64,000 nt of DNA from Aurantimonas marina (GTDB lineage: Bacteria; Pseudomonadota; Alphaproteobacteria; Rhizobiales; Rhizobiaceae). Below, in pieces: positions 1-9,100 of the stretch (within the stretch, counting starts at the first letter, position 1; the number at the start of each line of letters is the position of its first letter). The DNA lies in the NCBI RefSeq assembly GCF_017183135.1, contig NZ_JADDXW010000005.1, positions 124,001-188,000 on the forward strand, in the 5' to 3' direction. The notes beneath the pieces were generated by a model. That model saw nothing but the letters and a program-made list of their open reading frames with translations. It was not told where the DNA came from and made no database searches. The position numbers and the translations under genes were made by a program.

Positions 1-132
1 GGGACCCCAGGGGACGATGAACTCGATAGCCCGCTCAGGATAGTCCTGAGCCTGCGTGGCTGTGACCAGACCTGTCAGCGTCGAAAGCGATACCGCGCCC
101 GCGATAACCAGATTCTTCAGATTGACCAGCAT
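1..132 (-). CDS. TctC/Bug-family tripartite tricarboxylate transporter substrate-binding protein (N-terminal part)
   Basis: The gene starts at 132 and runs off the left edge, so only 44 residues are visible. They begin with a short basic stretch (MLVNLKN), a hydrophobic core and an Ala-rich end (TATQAQ), which is a typical Sec signal peptide. The mature start, DYPERAIEFIVPWGP, is the hallmark of the Bug/TctC family (usual form YP.RPI..IVPW.PGG). These periplasmic proteins capture carboxylates or other small organic acids for a TctAB membrane pair or for signalling. TctB and TctA would be expected outside the window, so the substrate cannot be told. No Shine-Dalgarno was resolved. Family assignment is firm; completeness is unknown. 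Confidence 0.85.
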   Translation of the reverse strand, partial: MLVNLKNLVIAGAVSLSTLTGLVTATQAQDYPERAIEFIVPWGP

Positions 133-789
133 GATTGTATCTAACTTTCTCTCTCCGGAAGGCCCGCCGGCCGTTGTGCGCCGGCGACGTCCAGTGATCT
201 CTGTGGGAATGGGCGACTGGCTGCATGGTCAGCACCGTCCCGGCTACAGGTGACAAGAAGCCTAAGTGGTATACCTGATATTGGCAAGCCATGCTTGCTG
301 GACTCCAGGCTCTCGATGTCTCGCCAATGCAGCCGTTCGCTTTCGATGTCGACCATGCTTTCCGGCTCGCAGAGTCAGATTCAAGAATTCGCGAACAGGT
401 CGAATATCTTGCGATGCGTCTCGTTAGCTTGCGGATGCTGGAACGGGGGCCCAAGCCGCTTTCGGTGGATCGCTCCCATCTATATCATTGTGCCGCCGTC
501 ACGGTTCTGTAAGTCGGCCCATGGATGAACACGATCGGTATCGGGTCAGGTGAATCTGGTACCAGGGGATGCTGCGTCCTTTGGTCGTTTCCCGGGGAAG
601 CGCAGCCCGTTTCGCGCACTACGGATTCCGGTGCCTTCATCATCGTTGAATGCCCAGCCGAAAAGGCTATGGGTGCAATTGCTGTTTCCCAACGAGCCGG
701 TTCTGAGCAAGCAGATCGTTTGCGCGACCCGGAATGGCCGTGCGCCTCGGCCCGATCATATATCCCGTAAGCCGATCCAGTCAGGTGCT
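133..789. other. Long region without a supportable gene
   Basis: This stretch of about 650 bases separates the TctC-type gene from phnN. The open frames are short, overlap each other on both strands and lack recognisable motifs and ribosome sites. It should hold the promoter of the divergent-facing TctC gene. The only clear structure I see is the 8-bp palindrome listed separately at 268-275. It may contain remnants of decayed genes, since the neighbouring phn locus is also decayed, but I could not identify any. Confidence 0.5.
264..279. promoter_or_regulatory. GGTATACC palindrome, possible GntR-type operator
   Basis: A perfect palindrome GGTATACC lies at 268-275, about 135 bases upstream of the TctC-family start. 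GntR/FCD regulators commonly bind GTATAC-centred sites, and TctC/TRAP-type transport genes are often under such regulators. No regulator gene is visible here. An 8-bp palindrome can occur by chance, so this is only a candidate. Confidence 0.25.
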
Positions 790-1470
790 TCATAGATCGT
801 CGATTTTTGGAACGGGCGAACTGGCGACCACTGACCCGGGCAGCGTGGCCGGCGCGTTGTCGCCGACCCGTCGCAGGATGGCAACAAAGGCGGCGGCCGC
901 CGCGTCGATCGCCCCGGCATTGTCAATGCGATGGATCGCTTCGACCCCGAGGGGCACGTCGAGCGTCGTCTGGCGTCGTAGTCGCCGGTCGATCTCCTCC
1001 GGGGACTCCCGGCCTCGCGCGGCGATCCGCTCGACGAGCAGGTGGCGCGGGGCGGTGATTTCGATGACGTAAAGGCGGGGGAAGCGTTCCGCCGCGTTTC
1101 GCAAAGCGCCGCGCGAGATGTTGGCGACGACGGCTTCGCCGGCCTCCAGGCGTTTCGAAATCTCGGTCGGCAGGCCATAGGAGAGGCCGTGCGCCGACCA
1201 CGTCAGGCAGAAGGCACCTTCTGCCTCGGCCATGGCGAACGCCGCTGGCGTCAGGCTGTCATGATCTTCCGCCTCCGCGAGCGCAATGCGGGTGACGACG
1301 CGGCGGGGGAAGAAGAAGCCGGTGTCCGGAGCGAGCGTCGCGGCGGCGATCGCCAGCAGCGAATCCTTGCCGACGCCGCTTGGTCCGACTACCGCGACGA
1401 ACGGCCCGGGCAAACCGTTTTCGACAGGAGCCACCGCGCCGCGTTGGCCGGCGCCGGTGTCAGGCGACAC
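790..1470 (-). CDS. phnN: Ribose 1,5-bisphosphate phosphokinase PhnN
   Basis: The 226-residue product belongs to the PhnN kinases, which phosphorylate ribose 1,5-bisphosphate with ATP to give PRPP, the last step that links C-P lyase products to central metabolism. A guanylate-kinase-like P-loop GPSGVGKDS is at residues 29-37, followed by family signatures RRVVTR, WSAHGLSYG and VVANISR. The reading frame is intact. Its start overlaps the 3' end of phnM by 11 bases, so the two are translationally coupled. It has about 20 more N-terminal residues than the core family. It is the last gene of the truncated phn operon and would still be usable for PRPP salvage. Confidence 0.93.
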   Translation of the reverse strand: MSPDTGAGQRGAVAPVENGLPGPFVAVVGPSGVGKDSLLAIAAATLAPDTGFFFPRRVVTRIALAEAEDHDSLTPAAFAMAEAEGAFCLTWSAHGLSYGLPTEISKRLEAGEAVVANISRGALRNAAERFPRLYVIEITAPRHLLVERIAARGRESPEEIDRRLRRQTTLDVPLGVEAIHRIDNAGAIDAAAAAFVAILRRVGDNAPATLPGSVVASSPVPKIDDL

Positions 1471-2587
1471 GGTGATCCTCCCGCCAGACCGAGCGGACCA
1501 CCGGCGTCGCGCGGATGCGCACGAGATCGGCGCGCAGGCCCTCGGCGATCGCGCCGCGATCGGTAAGGCCGACGGCTTCGGCCGGGTTTTGGCTCACCAA
1601 TCGGATGGCATCCGGCAGATCGGCCGCGCCCTGATCGGCGAGATGAAAGACCGCCTGGAGCATCGAAAATGGCACATAGTCGGACGACAGCACGTCGAGG
1701 ACGCCGAGGCGCAGGAGTTCGATCGCCGAGACATTTCCCGAATGCGAGCCGCCGCGCACGATGTTCGGCGCGCCCATCAGCACATGCAGGCCGGCCTCGC
1801 GCGAAGCCCTGGCGGCCGCGACCGTCGTCGGAAACTCGGCGACGCTTGTGCCGAGCGCGATCGCTTCGTCCACATGGGCGGACGTCGCGTCATCATGGGA
1901 GGCGACCGCGATGCCGCGCACGCGGCAGCGGTCGGCGATCGCAAGGCGGCTTTGCGGCGCGAATTTCGCCGATTCGGCCCGCCGCCTGGCACTGAAGGCC
2001 GCGAACTCGCGGTCCGACAGTCCCAGCTTGCCCTGATAGTAGATGCGATAGGCGTTCAGATCGGCGAACTGCCGCTGGCCCGGTGCGTGATCCATCAGCG
2101 AGACCAGTTTGAGCCGCGGATTCGTTTCGATCTTGTTGAAGCCCTCGACCACGTCGCTCGCCGATACCTCGCATCTGAGATGAATGTGATGGTCGGCGCG
2201 CACGCGGCCCTCCACGACCGCCCGGTCGATCGCGTCCGCCATCTCGGCCATGTCGCCGGAGGTCAGCGTGGCGTTCTCGTCGGTGCCGACCCGCAGCGCG
2301 TCGAAGACGGTGGTGATGCCGGAGGCGGCGATCTGCGCGTCATGGGCCTGGATCGCCGCCATCTTGTTCCACAAGACCTTCGGGCGCGGGATGTAATGAC
2401 CCTCGATATGATCGGTGTGCAATTCGACGAGGCCGGGGATGACCGTGTCCCCGTCCATGTCCTCGCCGGATGCCGCCGGACCGTCGCAGATTGCTGCGAT
2501 GCGGCCGTCGCGGATGACGACATGGCCGTCGATCACCCTGTCCGGAAGGACGATGCGGGCGTTCGTGAGAATTGTTTCGTCGGGCAT
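1460..2587 (-). CDS. phnM: Alpha-D-ribose 1-methylphosphonate 5-triphosphate diphosphatase PhnM
   Basis: The 375-residue amidohydrolase removes pyrophosphate from ribose 1-methylphosphonate 5-triphosphate to make the substrate of the C-P lyase PhnJ. The metal-binding motif HTDHIEGH (His57, His60) is followed by HIHLRCE, DHAPGQRQF and SHDDAT, all typical of PhnM. The start at 2587 gives the family N-terminus (MPDETILTNARIV); a longer frame upstream only runs back through the preceding gene. One base separates it from the stop of the DUF1045 gene. The frame is complete, but the genes supplying its substrate (phnI, phnL, phnG, phnH) and using its product (phnJ) are missing here, so its present function is uncertain unless a second phn locus exists. 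Confidence 0.93.
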   Translation of the reverse strand: MPDETILTNARIVLPDRVIDGHVVIRDGRIAAICDGPAASGEDMDGDTVIPGLVELHTDHIEGHYIPRPKVLWNKMAAIQAHDAQIAASGITTVFDALRVGTDENATLTSGDMAEMADAIDRAVVEGRVRADHHIHLRCEVSASDVVEGFNKIETNPRLKLVSLMDHAPGQRQFADLNAYRIYYQGKLGLSDREFAAFSARRRAESAKFAPQSRLAIADRCRVRGIAVASHDDATSAHVDEAIALGTSVAEFPTTVAAARASREAGLHVLMGAPNIVRGGSHSGNVSAIELLRLGVLDVLSSDYVPFSMLQAVFHLADQGAADLPDAIRLVSQNPAEAVGLTDRGAIAEGLRADLVRIRATPVVRSVWREDHRVA

Positions 2588-2588
2588 G

Positions 2589-3272
2589 TCAGCGGTCTTC
2601 GATGGGAGGGCGGAACGGATGGAGAGAATGCAGGTGGAAGGGGCCGCCGGGCTCCGGCTCGATAAAGATGCCCAGCCGGTCGACCGAAAGCGGCGCGCCG
2701 TCGACATCGGCGAAGCGCTCGCGCAGCCTGGCCTCGACGCTGGCCCTTTCGTTTGCTTCGACCGGACCCGTCAGGGTCATATGGAAGCGGAAATCCTTCA
2801 GGACATTGGGATAACCCCATTCCGTCAGGTTCTCACGCTGGCGCTCGCTCAACCGGTCCGGCCGGCGCCTGCGGTATTCCTCGTCCGTCAGCGGCGCCCG
2901 CCATGGGTCGAAGGTCCGCACGACAGTCTCGGCGAGTTCGCTGAGCGCCGGGGGAGAGCGTTCGGGGACGAAGGCGAAGAACGGCCCGAGGGCGGCGATG
3001 ACGAGGCGGTCGATCGCCACCGGCTCGCGCGAGGCGCAGAAGTCGGCGAGGCTGGCGTCGAGGTCGGCGAGATCGGCGCCGTCGGCGAAACGGAAGGGCG
3101 CCTTCATGGTCGCATGGAAGCCATAGCGGGCCGGCTCCGCGACCAGCCTGTCGATCGCCGGATCGCTATCTCGGGTCGGCTCGCCGTCGAAGGCGCCACG
3201 GCCAAGCCACTGGACGGCGGCGCGTGTCAGCGCGGCGTCGGCCGGCGGGGTGAAGAAGATCGCCGCGCGCAT
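2589..3272 (-). CDS. DUF1045 phosphonate-metabolism protein (2H phosphoesterase-like)
   Basis: The 227-residue protein has the two HxT motifs of the 2H phosphoesterase fold, FHATMKAPF (His53, Thr55) and FHMTLTGPV (His165, Thr167). This is the DUF1045 family found almost only in C-P lyase operons, where it stands close to phnM and phnN; hydrolysis of the ribose cyclic phosphate made by PhnJ has been proposed for such proteins, and PhnP does this in other bacteria. It lies one base upstream of phnM and two bases downstream of the phnE remnant. All motif residues are present, so unlike its upstream neighbours it appears intact. Confidence 0.88.
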   Translation of the reverse strand: MRAAIFFTPPADAALTRAAVQWLGRGAFDGEPTRDSDPAIDRLVAEPARYGFHATMKAPFRFADGADLADLDASLADFCASREPVAIDRLVIAALGPFFAFVPERSPPALSELAETVVRTFDPWRAPLTDEEYRRRRPDRLSERQRENLTEWGYPNVLKDFRFHMTLTGPVEANERASVEARLRERFADVDGAPLSVDRLGIFIEPEPGGPFHLHSLHPFRPPIEDR

Positions 3273-3274
3273 GG

Positions 3275-3475
3275 TCAGGTGACGAACCGGCGCAGCTGCT
3301 GGGACAGAAGATCGGTCAAGATGACGGTCGCAACCACGATGATGAGAATGGCGGCGGATTGCGGATAATAGAAGCCGCGGATCGATTCGAACAACACCTG
3401 GCCAATGCCGCCGGCACCGATGACCCCCAGCACCGTCGCCGCCCGCACGTTGCCGGCGGTCCTTTCCTCGCGCAT
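3275..3475 (-). pseudogene. phnE: phnE remnant: C-terminal end of phosphonate ABC transporter permease
   Basis: Only 66 residues remain. From NVRAATVLGVIGAGGIGQ to the end the sequence matches the C-terminus of PhnE, the membrane permease of the phosphonate ABC transporter, including the last transmembrane segment (AAILIIVVATVILTDLL). A complete permease is about 260-290 residues with five or six segments. The first eight residues (MREERTAG) are not PhnE-like and mark the deletion junction. The ATG shares one base with the stop codon of the phnG remnant (TGATG), the spot where phnH would normally begin. So the segment from the start of phnH through most of phnE appears to have been lost in one event. 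Confidence 0.8.
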
Positions 3476-3879
3476 CAGTCGTCTCCCCGCACCATGATGA
3501 AGAAATCGACGCGGGTCGCCTCGGTCTCCTCGGCGGATTTCAGATCGGCCTCAGCTTTTCGGCGCAAGGTCGGTTCGAACACCTCGGCCGCGATCGCGGC
3601 GTGCCAGTCGGCGCGCTGTCAGCCGGCGTCGAAGAACGCGGCCAGCCGCGCATGGTCGGTGTCGCGGCCGAGCACCATCGCGTGGCCGACTTCGCCGGAC
3701 GCGAGGCGCACGCTCGCCCTGGCAACGCACGCCTCGCCCAGATTGAAAGGCGCGCCGCCGCCAATCCGGCCGCGCCGCATGACCAACCCGGCTTCCGGCG
3801 CGCGCAGCGTCGTCGCCGGCTGCGACGACCTTCGCGAGCATTTCGGGAAGGAGGTCAAGCACGAGGACGAAACGAGCAA
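3475..3879 (-). pseudogene. phnG: phnG remnant (C-P lyase subunit), frameshifted and with internal stop
   Basis: The frame reads LRAPEAGLVMRRGRIGGGAP, then the PhnG core (PFNLGEACVAR, VGHAMVLGRDTDH) and ends with TRVDFFIMVRGDD, the near-invariant PhnG C-terminus (VDFFTMVRGD). A TGA at 3619-3621 interrupts it right after AAFFDAG, in frame with the downstream part. Upstream, DLLPEMLAKVVAAGDD is found in a different frame, so a frameshift lies near 3810, and no convincing N-terminus remains. PhnG is an essential subunit of the PhnGHIJ C-P lyase core; this copy cannot make a normal protein. It sits about 100 bases downstream of the formate dehydrogenase operon. Confidence 0.85.
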
Positions 3880-3973
3880 TAAGCCGTCGGTACGATGACG
3901 GGCTGGGTCCGGCTGGTGGCGACGGTGTGGTCGCTGTTTCCAGTGGTGACGACGTCGTCCTGCCAGTAGCAGC

Positions 3974-4270
3974 CTACGCGCCGTCCAGCATCTGCCGCAG
4001 GCCGTCGCGCGTTTGTTCGAAGCGGTTGTGGTGCAGGCCGCTCAGCGGGAACTCTCCGCCGTAGGCGAGGCTCAGGAGCACATTCGCCTTGTCGAGGTAA
4101 GTCTTAGAGGCGGTCCCCTCGCGGTGCATCTTCAGCGCGCGGTCGCGAAAAGCAAGGATCGAGAGCGTGGCGGCCTGGATCTCGGCGTGGGATGCGTCGG
4201 CTCCGCGCTCGAGCACGTGATCGAGCCGGGCAATCGCCTCGTGAACATGCCGCTGCAGCTCGGCGTTCAT
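3974..4270 (-). CDS. Small hypothetical protein of the formate dehydrogenase operon
   Basis: I do not recognise this 98-residue protein. It looks wholly helical and soluble, with no signal peptide or cysteines (ELQRHVHEAIARLDHVLE, IQAATLSILAFRDRALK). Its ATG overlaps the TGA of the NrfD-like gene by four bases (ATGA), the same coupling used between all other genes in this operon, so it is very probably translated with them. An accessory or chaperone-like role in formate dehydrogenase assembly is a guess from position only. It is the last gene of the operon; the phnG scar follows. Confidence 0.7.
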   Translation of the reverse strand: MNAELQRHVHEAIARLDHVLERGADASHAEIQAATLSILAFRDRALKMHREGTASKTYLDKANVLLSLAYGGEFPLSGLHHNRFEQTRDGLRQMLDGA

Positions 4271-5316
4271 TTCGAGCGTCCCGTGAGGCGGCGGCGCTGC
4301 GTCCCCGGCAGGTGCCGCGGTTGCGCCAGCGAAAAGGCCGCCTCGGGTCGACTTGCCGCGCGCTTGCCGGTGTCGAGGATGCTGTGGCGCATCACGAAGC
4401 TGCCGGCGAGGACCGCGAGCGATCCCGCGACCGCGGCGGCCGGTGCCCGGCGCCCGGCAGCGTAGCTCAGCGCGTAAGCCGCGAGCGGGATGGCGCCGGC
4501 GATAACCAGGTCGGCCGCCTCCGACTTGCGCGCGGAATCGGCAACGGCCGGCTCGACGCCCGTTTGGCGGCGGCGGCGGCCGGCGGCGAGGGTGGCGCCG
4601 ATATGGGCGAGAGTTGCTGTGACGGCGACGTCCTCCAGCCGCTCCGCAATGCGCTTTCGCCCGCCCGCCCGCTCACCCAGCGCCAGTGCCGCCGCCCCGG
4701 CTGCGACGGCGGAGGTCGCGAACTGCGCGCCGAGGCCGCCCGGCGCGGCGGCCCAGTACGGGTTAGACGTGGCCGACATCAGCGCCGCCGTATAAGTGGC
4801 GGCCCCTGCACCACTCACCGCCGCGCCGACTTGTGCCCCATCGGCGACGCGGCGCAGCGGGGGGTGACGGCGCACGGCGGGAAGGTCGCCGAGGGCGGAG
4901 ATTGTCGTGGCGAGGCCGAACGCGCCGAGGATATAGGTGCCGAAGGACATGGGCGAGGTGGGGCGCAGGATACGCAGCATGTTGTACCAGCGTCGCGGCG
5001 TCTTCAAGTCCGCGACCAGTAGCGCCGAGCCGGTGGCCATCCCGGCGAGACCGAGGAGGTTGGCATTGCGCCGGGCGGCGCGGAACGCCCTGCGGTCTCG
5101 GAGCGCGCCAAGGAAGGCGAGCGCCTGCGCCGCCCCAGCGGTGCCCGCGACGGCGATGTAGCCGCTGACCTTCCAGTCCCATTGCGGGTTCTTGAGCGGC
5201 GGCTGGCCGTAATAGTTTTCGCCGCGCCAGCCCCGCGGAAGGGCGCGTGCGGGATCGTCCTCCTCCGGGCCGGATCCTTGGCGGGAATTCGTGGAGTGCA
5301 ACGAACGGCCGGTCAT
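4267..5316 (-). CDS. NrfD/PsrC-like membrane subunit of formate dehydrogenase
   Basis: The 349-residue protein has several hydrophobic segments (GYIAVAGTAGAAQALAFLG, ANLLGLAGMATGSALLV, GTYILGAFGLATTISAL and others) and the NrfD-like entry ENYYGQPPLKNPQWDW. Such subunits anchor molybdo-enzymes to the membrane and pass electrons to quinone without haem. Start at 5316 gives an ATGA overlap with the iron-sulfur subunit; a longer frame extending upstream is Arg/Pro-rich and is only the shadow of that gene. In place of the cytochrome b subunit of E. coli FDH-N, this operon uses an NrfD-type anchor. Confidence 0.85.
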   Translation of the reverse strand: MTGRSLHSTNSRQGSGPEEDDPARALPRGWRGENYYGQPPLKNPQWDWKVSGYIAVAGTAGAAQALAFLGALRDRRAFRAARRNANLLGLAGMATGSALLVADLKTPRRWYNMLRILRPTSPMSFGTYILGAFGLATTISALGDLPAVRRHPPLRRVADGAQVGAAVSGAGAATYTAALMSATSNPYWAAAPGGLGAQFATSAVAAGAAALALGERAGGRKRIAERLEDVAVTATLAHIGATLAAGRRRRQTGVEPAVADSARKSEAADLVIAGAIPLAAYALSYAAGRRAPAAAVAGSLAVLAGSFVMRHSILDTGKRAASRPEAAFSLAQPRHLPGTQRRRLTGRSK

Positions 5317-6161
5317 CTGCGGTCTCCGAGAAGGACGGTGGCAACGAGGGCGAGACCGGCGAAGGCGGCGAGGCCGGTGCCGAGGGCGGTGCCGATGCGC
5401 TCGGCGGGGCGCGTCGGCGCGGCGGGGAAGTTGTAGACCTCCGGCCGGTCGAGGAGCAGGAAGAAGGCGTTCAGCTTCTCGATGCCGCCGGTGGCCCCGG
5501 GGTGGCCGGGGGCGCCGTAGAGGTAGGCGTCGGTCGTGCCGCGCTCGTGCAGGGCGGCGACGCGGCCCTCGGCGCGGGGGATCAACTGGTCGATTGGGCC
5601 GAACTGGATCGAGTCGGTGGGGCAGACCTTGGAGCAGGCAGGCTCCAGACCCCCCTTCAGTCGGTCGTAGCACATGGTGCACTTGTGTGCCTTGCCGTCG
5701 ATCTCGTCGAGGTCGACCACGCCGAACGGACAGGCCGGCACGCAGTAACCGCAGCCGTTGCAGATGTCCTGCTGCACGACGACGGTGTCGAACTCGGTGC
5801 GGAAGATCGCGCCCGTCGGGCAGGCCTCGAGGCATGGCGCGGGGTCGCAGTGCTTGCAGACGTCGGACGACATCAGCCAGCGGCTCTGGAACTCGGGCGT
5901 CTCGCCGTCGGGGCGGTGGTCCATCTGCTCGATGAAGGCGACGTGGCGCCAGGTGGTGGCGGAGAGGTCAACGGTGTTGTCGTAGCTCATCCCCGAGAGG
6001 CCGCCCTCCTCGGCGGGGAGCTGGTTCCATTCCTTGCAGGCGACCTCGCAGGCCTTGCAGCCGATGCAGACCGAGGTGTCGGTGAAGAAGCCGTAGGCGC
6101 GGCCAGGCTCGATCCGTGTGTCGGCGGTCTGTTCGGCCTCGTGGGGCGCATCAAAGCTCAT
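5313..6161 (-). CDS. fdhB: Formate dehydrogenase iron-sulfur subunit
   Basis: The 282-residue protein has sixteen cysteines in four clusters (CIGCKACEVAC, CKHCDPAPCLEAC, CNGCGYCVPAC, CTMCYDRL plus CSKVC), so it should carry four [4Fe-4S] centres like FdnH. A hydrophobic stretch near the C-terminus (LGTGLAAFAGLALVATVLLG) looks like the single membrane anchor also present in FdnH. It wires the catalytic subunit to the NrfD-like anchor. Start at 6161 (MSFDAPHEAEQ) overlaps the fdhA stop by four bases; the ORF extending upstream of it is a shadow of fdhA. Confidence 0.92.
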   Translation of the reverse strand: MSFDAPHEAEQTADTRIEPGRAYGFFTDTSVCIGCKACEVACKEWNQLPAEEGGLSGMSYDNTVDLSATTWRHVAFIEQMDHRPDGETPEFQSRWLMSSDVCKHCDPAPCLEACPTGAIFRTEFDTVVVQQDICNGCGYCVPACPFGVVDLDEIDGKAHKCTMCYDRLKGGLEPACSKVCPTDSIQFGPIDQLIPRAEGRVAALHERGTTDAYLYGAPGHPGATGGIEKLNAFFLLLDRPEVYNFPAAPTRPAERIGTALGTGLAAFAGLALVATVLLGDRR

Positions 6162-9100
6162 TCGGCGGCCACTCCTCGTGTCAGGCGTCCGGCGCGGACG
6201 GCGCAGGTGAGCGACTTGTTCTCGTGCATCGACGTATTCGGGTCGCCGACCGCGGCGGTCAGGACGTTGGCGATGTCGCCCGTCGCCTCGCCCTCCCAGC
6301 CGAAATGCCAGGGCATGCCGACCTGGTAGATCCACCGGCCGTCGAACCGCAGCGGCCGCAGGCGTTCCGTCACCATGGCGCGGGTCTCGATGGCGCCGCG
6401 GGCCGTCGAGATCACGATCCAGTCGAGCGTCCGCACGCCGAGCTCATCCGCAAGCTCGGGCGGCAGCTCGGCAAACCCCTCGGGCTGAAGCTCGGCGGTG
6501 TGGGGCACGCCGCGCGTGGGCGTGCCGCCGCAATGGTGCTCGGTCAGGCGGTAGGTGGTGAGGACGTGCGGGTAGCGCGGATCGCCCGGCTCGTGCAGCG
6601 GGTTGTCATCACGGGGGAACATCTTGGCGACCGGGCTCTGCCGCTGCGCGTAGAGCGGATTGCGGCCAGGGCTCTCCACCGGCTCGTAATGCGTCGGCAG
6701 CGGCCCGTCCTTGAGGCCGGAGGGCGAGTAGATCGCGGCGCGGCCGTCCGGCATCATGATGAACGGCTCGGCGCCGCCGATCGCGTCCATGCCGGTGGCG
6801 CCCTTCTCCCAGTCCGGACGGTAGTCGGGGCGCTTCGTCGGCTCGAAGTCAATGGCGTCGGTACCCTGCCACTCGCCTTTTGTCTCGTCCCACCAGACGA
6901 GGCGCTTCTTTTCCGACCACGGCTTGCCCTCCGGGTCGGCGGAGGCGCGGTTGTAGAGGTTGCGGCGGTTGTCGGGCCAGGCGAACGCCCAGCCGAGATG
7001 GCTCCCGGGGCCGTCGGGCCCGTCGGCCTTGCGCTCACGGGTCTTGTTGAAGCCGGGATAGGCGCCGGAGTAGAGCCACGAGCCGCAGGCGGTCGAACCG
7101 TCGTCCTTCAGCTCGTTGAAGTCCTCGAGTAGGCGCTTTTCGGGCCAGGTGTAGCCGTTGATCTCCTTCAGCACCGCCTCGCCGTCGATGTCGCCCCGCT
7201 CGTTCACCAGCGGGTAGTCGAGCGTCAGCGCCTGAATCGGGCGGTCGTGCTCCTGCTTGCTGTCCGCGTAGAGCGCCTTCATCCGGCGGCCGAGGTGGTA
7301 CATGAACCAGAGTTCTGAGCGGCTGTCGCCCGGACCGTCGACCACCTTGTCGTGCCATTGCACCAGACGGTGCGTGTTGGTGAAGGTCCCGCCCTTCTCG
7401 CCGGCGAGTTCGGCCGGCATCAAGAAGACCTCGGTGCCGATCTCCTCGGGGCGGATCTCGCCGTTGCGGACGGGGTGGCCCTTCTCCCAGAAGTTCGCCG
7501 CCTCGACCATGTCGGTGTCGCGCACCACCAGCCAATCGAGCTTGGCGAGCCCGCGCTGGATCATCTGGCTGTTCGAGCCGCCCATGACGACGTTCTGGCC
7601 CATCAGGAACAGGCCCTTCACAACGCCGTCGTTCATGGCCAACGTCAGCGCCAGCTGGCTGTGGTCGCCGACGATCTTGGGCAGCCAGTGAAAGCCCCAC
7701 TCGTTCTCGGGCGAGACCGCGTCGCCGTAATAGGCGCGCAGGAGGCTGGTCATGTACTTGGGAAAGTTGTTCCACCAGCCGGTCGGCATGGTCTCGTCGT
7801 CGAGGAACTGGTCGTAGTGCTGCGCCTGTGGCTTGAATGCGTTTGGCTGCGGCAGGTAGCTCGGCAGCATGTTGTAGAGCGTCGGGATGTCGGTCGAGCC
7901 CTGGATCGAGCAGTGGCCGCGGAGCGCGATGATCCCCGCGCCGGGCCGCCCGACGTTGCCTAGGAGAGACTGCACGAGACCGGCCGAGCGGATCATCTGC
8001 ACGCCGACGGTGTGATGGTTCCAGCCGACGGCGTAGGCAATGGCGCCGGTTTTATCTGGGCCAGAGGCTTCGGCGAGGGTGTCGGCTATCTTCAGGAACA
8101 GATCCCGCGGGCAGCCGGTCACCTCCTCGACCATCTCGGGCGTGTAGGGCGCGTAGTGCCGGCGGAGGATCTGGTAGACGCACATCGGGTGCTGCAGCGT
8201 CGGGTCCTGCCGGGGCGGCTTGTCGGTGAGGCGGCTGGTCATCTCCGAGAAGGACTCGGCGGTGTTGAGGTAATGCTCGGAGAGGGCCGAGGGGACGACC
8301 ATCCCCTCGTACTGCCAGCTGTCGTAGTCGTAGGCGCCCTTCTTGGCGTTCCAGCCCGAGAAGCGGCCGTCCTCGCGCTCGGACGGGCTCTGGAAGCCGT
8401 CCTCGATGATCGTGGCGAGGTTGGTGTAGGGGATCGCCCAGTCGCGCCACCAGAGATCGTTCTCGAGCAAGTGCCGGATCACGCCGCCGAGGAACGCGAT
8501 GTCGGTCCCTGTCCGGATCGAGGCGTGGATGTCGGCCAGGGCCGAGGTGCGGGTGAAGCGGGGGTCGACGTGGATGACCTTGGCGCCACGCTCCTTGGCC
8601 TGCATCACGAAGCGGAACGCGATCGGGTGCGCCTCGGCCATGTTGGAGCCCATGACCAGCACGCAGTCCGAATTGGCGAGGTCCCATTGCGGCATCGTCG
8701 CCGCGCCCCGCCCGAACGACGCGCCGAGGCCGGGGACGGAATTCGAGTGGCAGACCCGCGCCTGGTTCTCGATGAAGACCATGCCGAGGCCCGCGCCGAA
8801 CACCTTCTTGATGAGGTAGTTTTCTTCGTTATCGAGGGTCGCGCCACCGAGCGAGGCAATGCCGAGGGTATGGTTCACCCGGACGCCGTTCGGCAACGCC
8901 TCGACGAAGGTCTCGTCGCGGGTCCGCTTCGTCAACTGCGCGATCCGCTCCATCGCCCAGTTCAATGGCCGCTCTTCCCACTCGGTGGAGTAAGGGGCGC
9001 GGTATTTCACCTTTGTCAGGCGCGTCGGGCTGGCGTGGAGGCTGAAGAGCGTTGCGCCCTTCGGGCAGAGCGTGCCCTCGTTGATCGGGCTTTGCGGGTT

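Noticed and set aside
485-545. Alpha/beta-hydrolase start (IPIVFIHG) on the minus strand
   Set aside because: The motif stands at the end of its frame with a stop soon after, so no hydrolase can follow.
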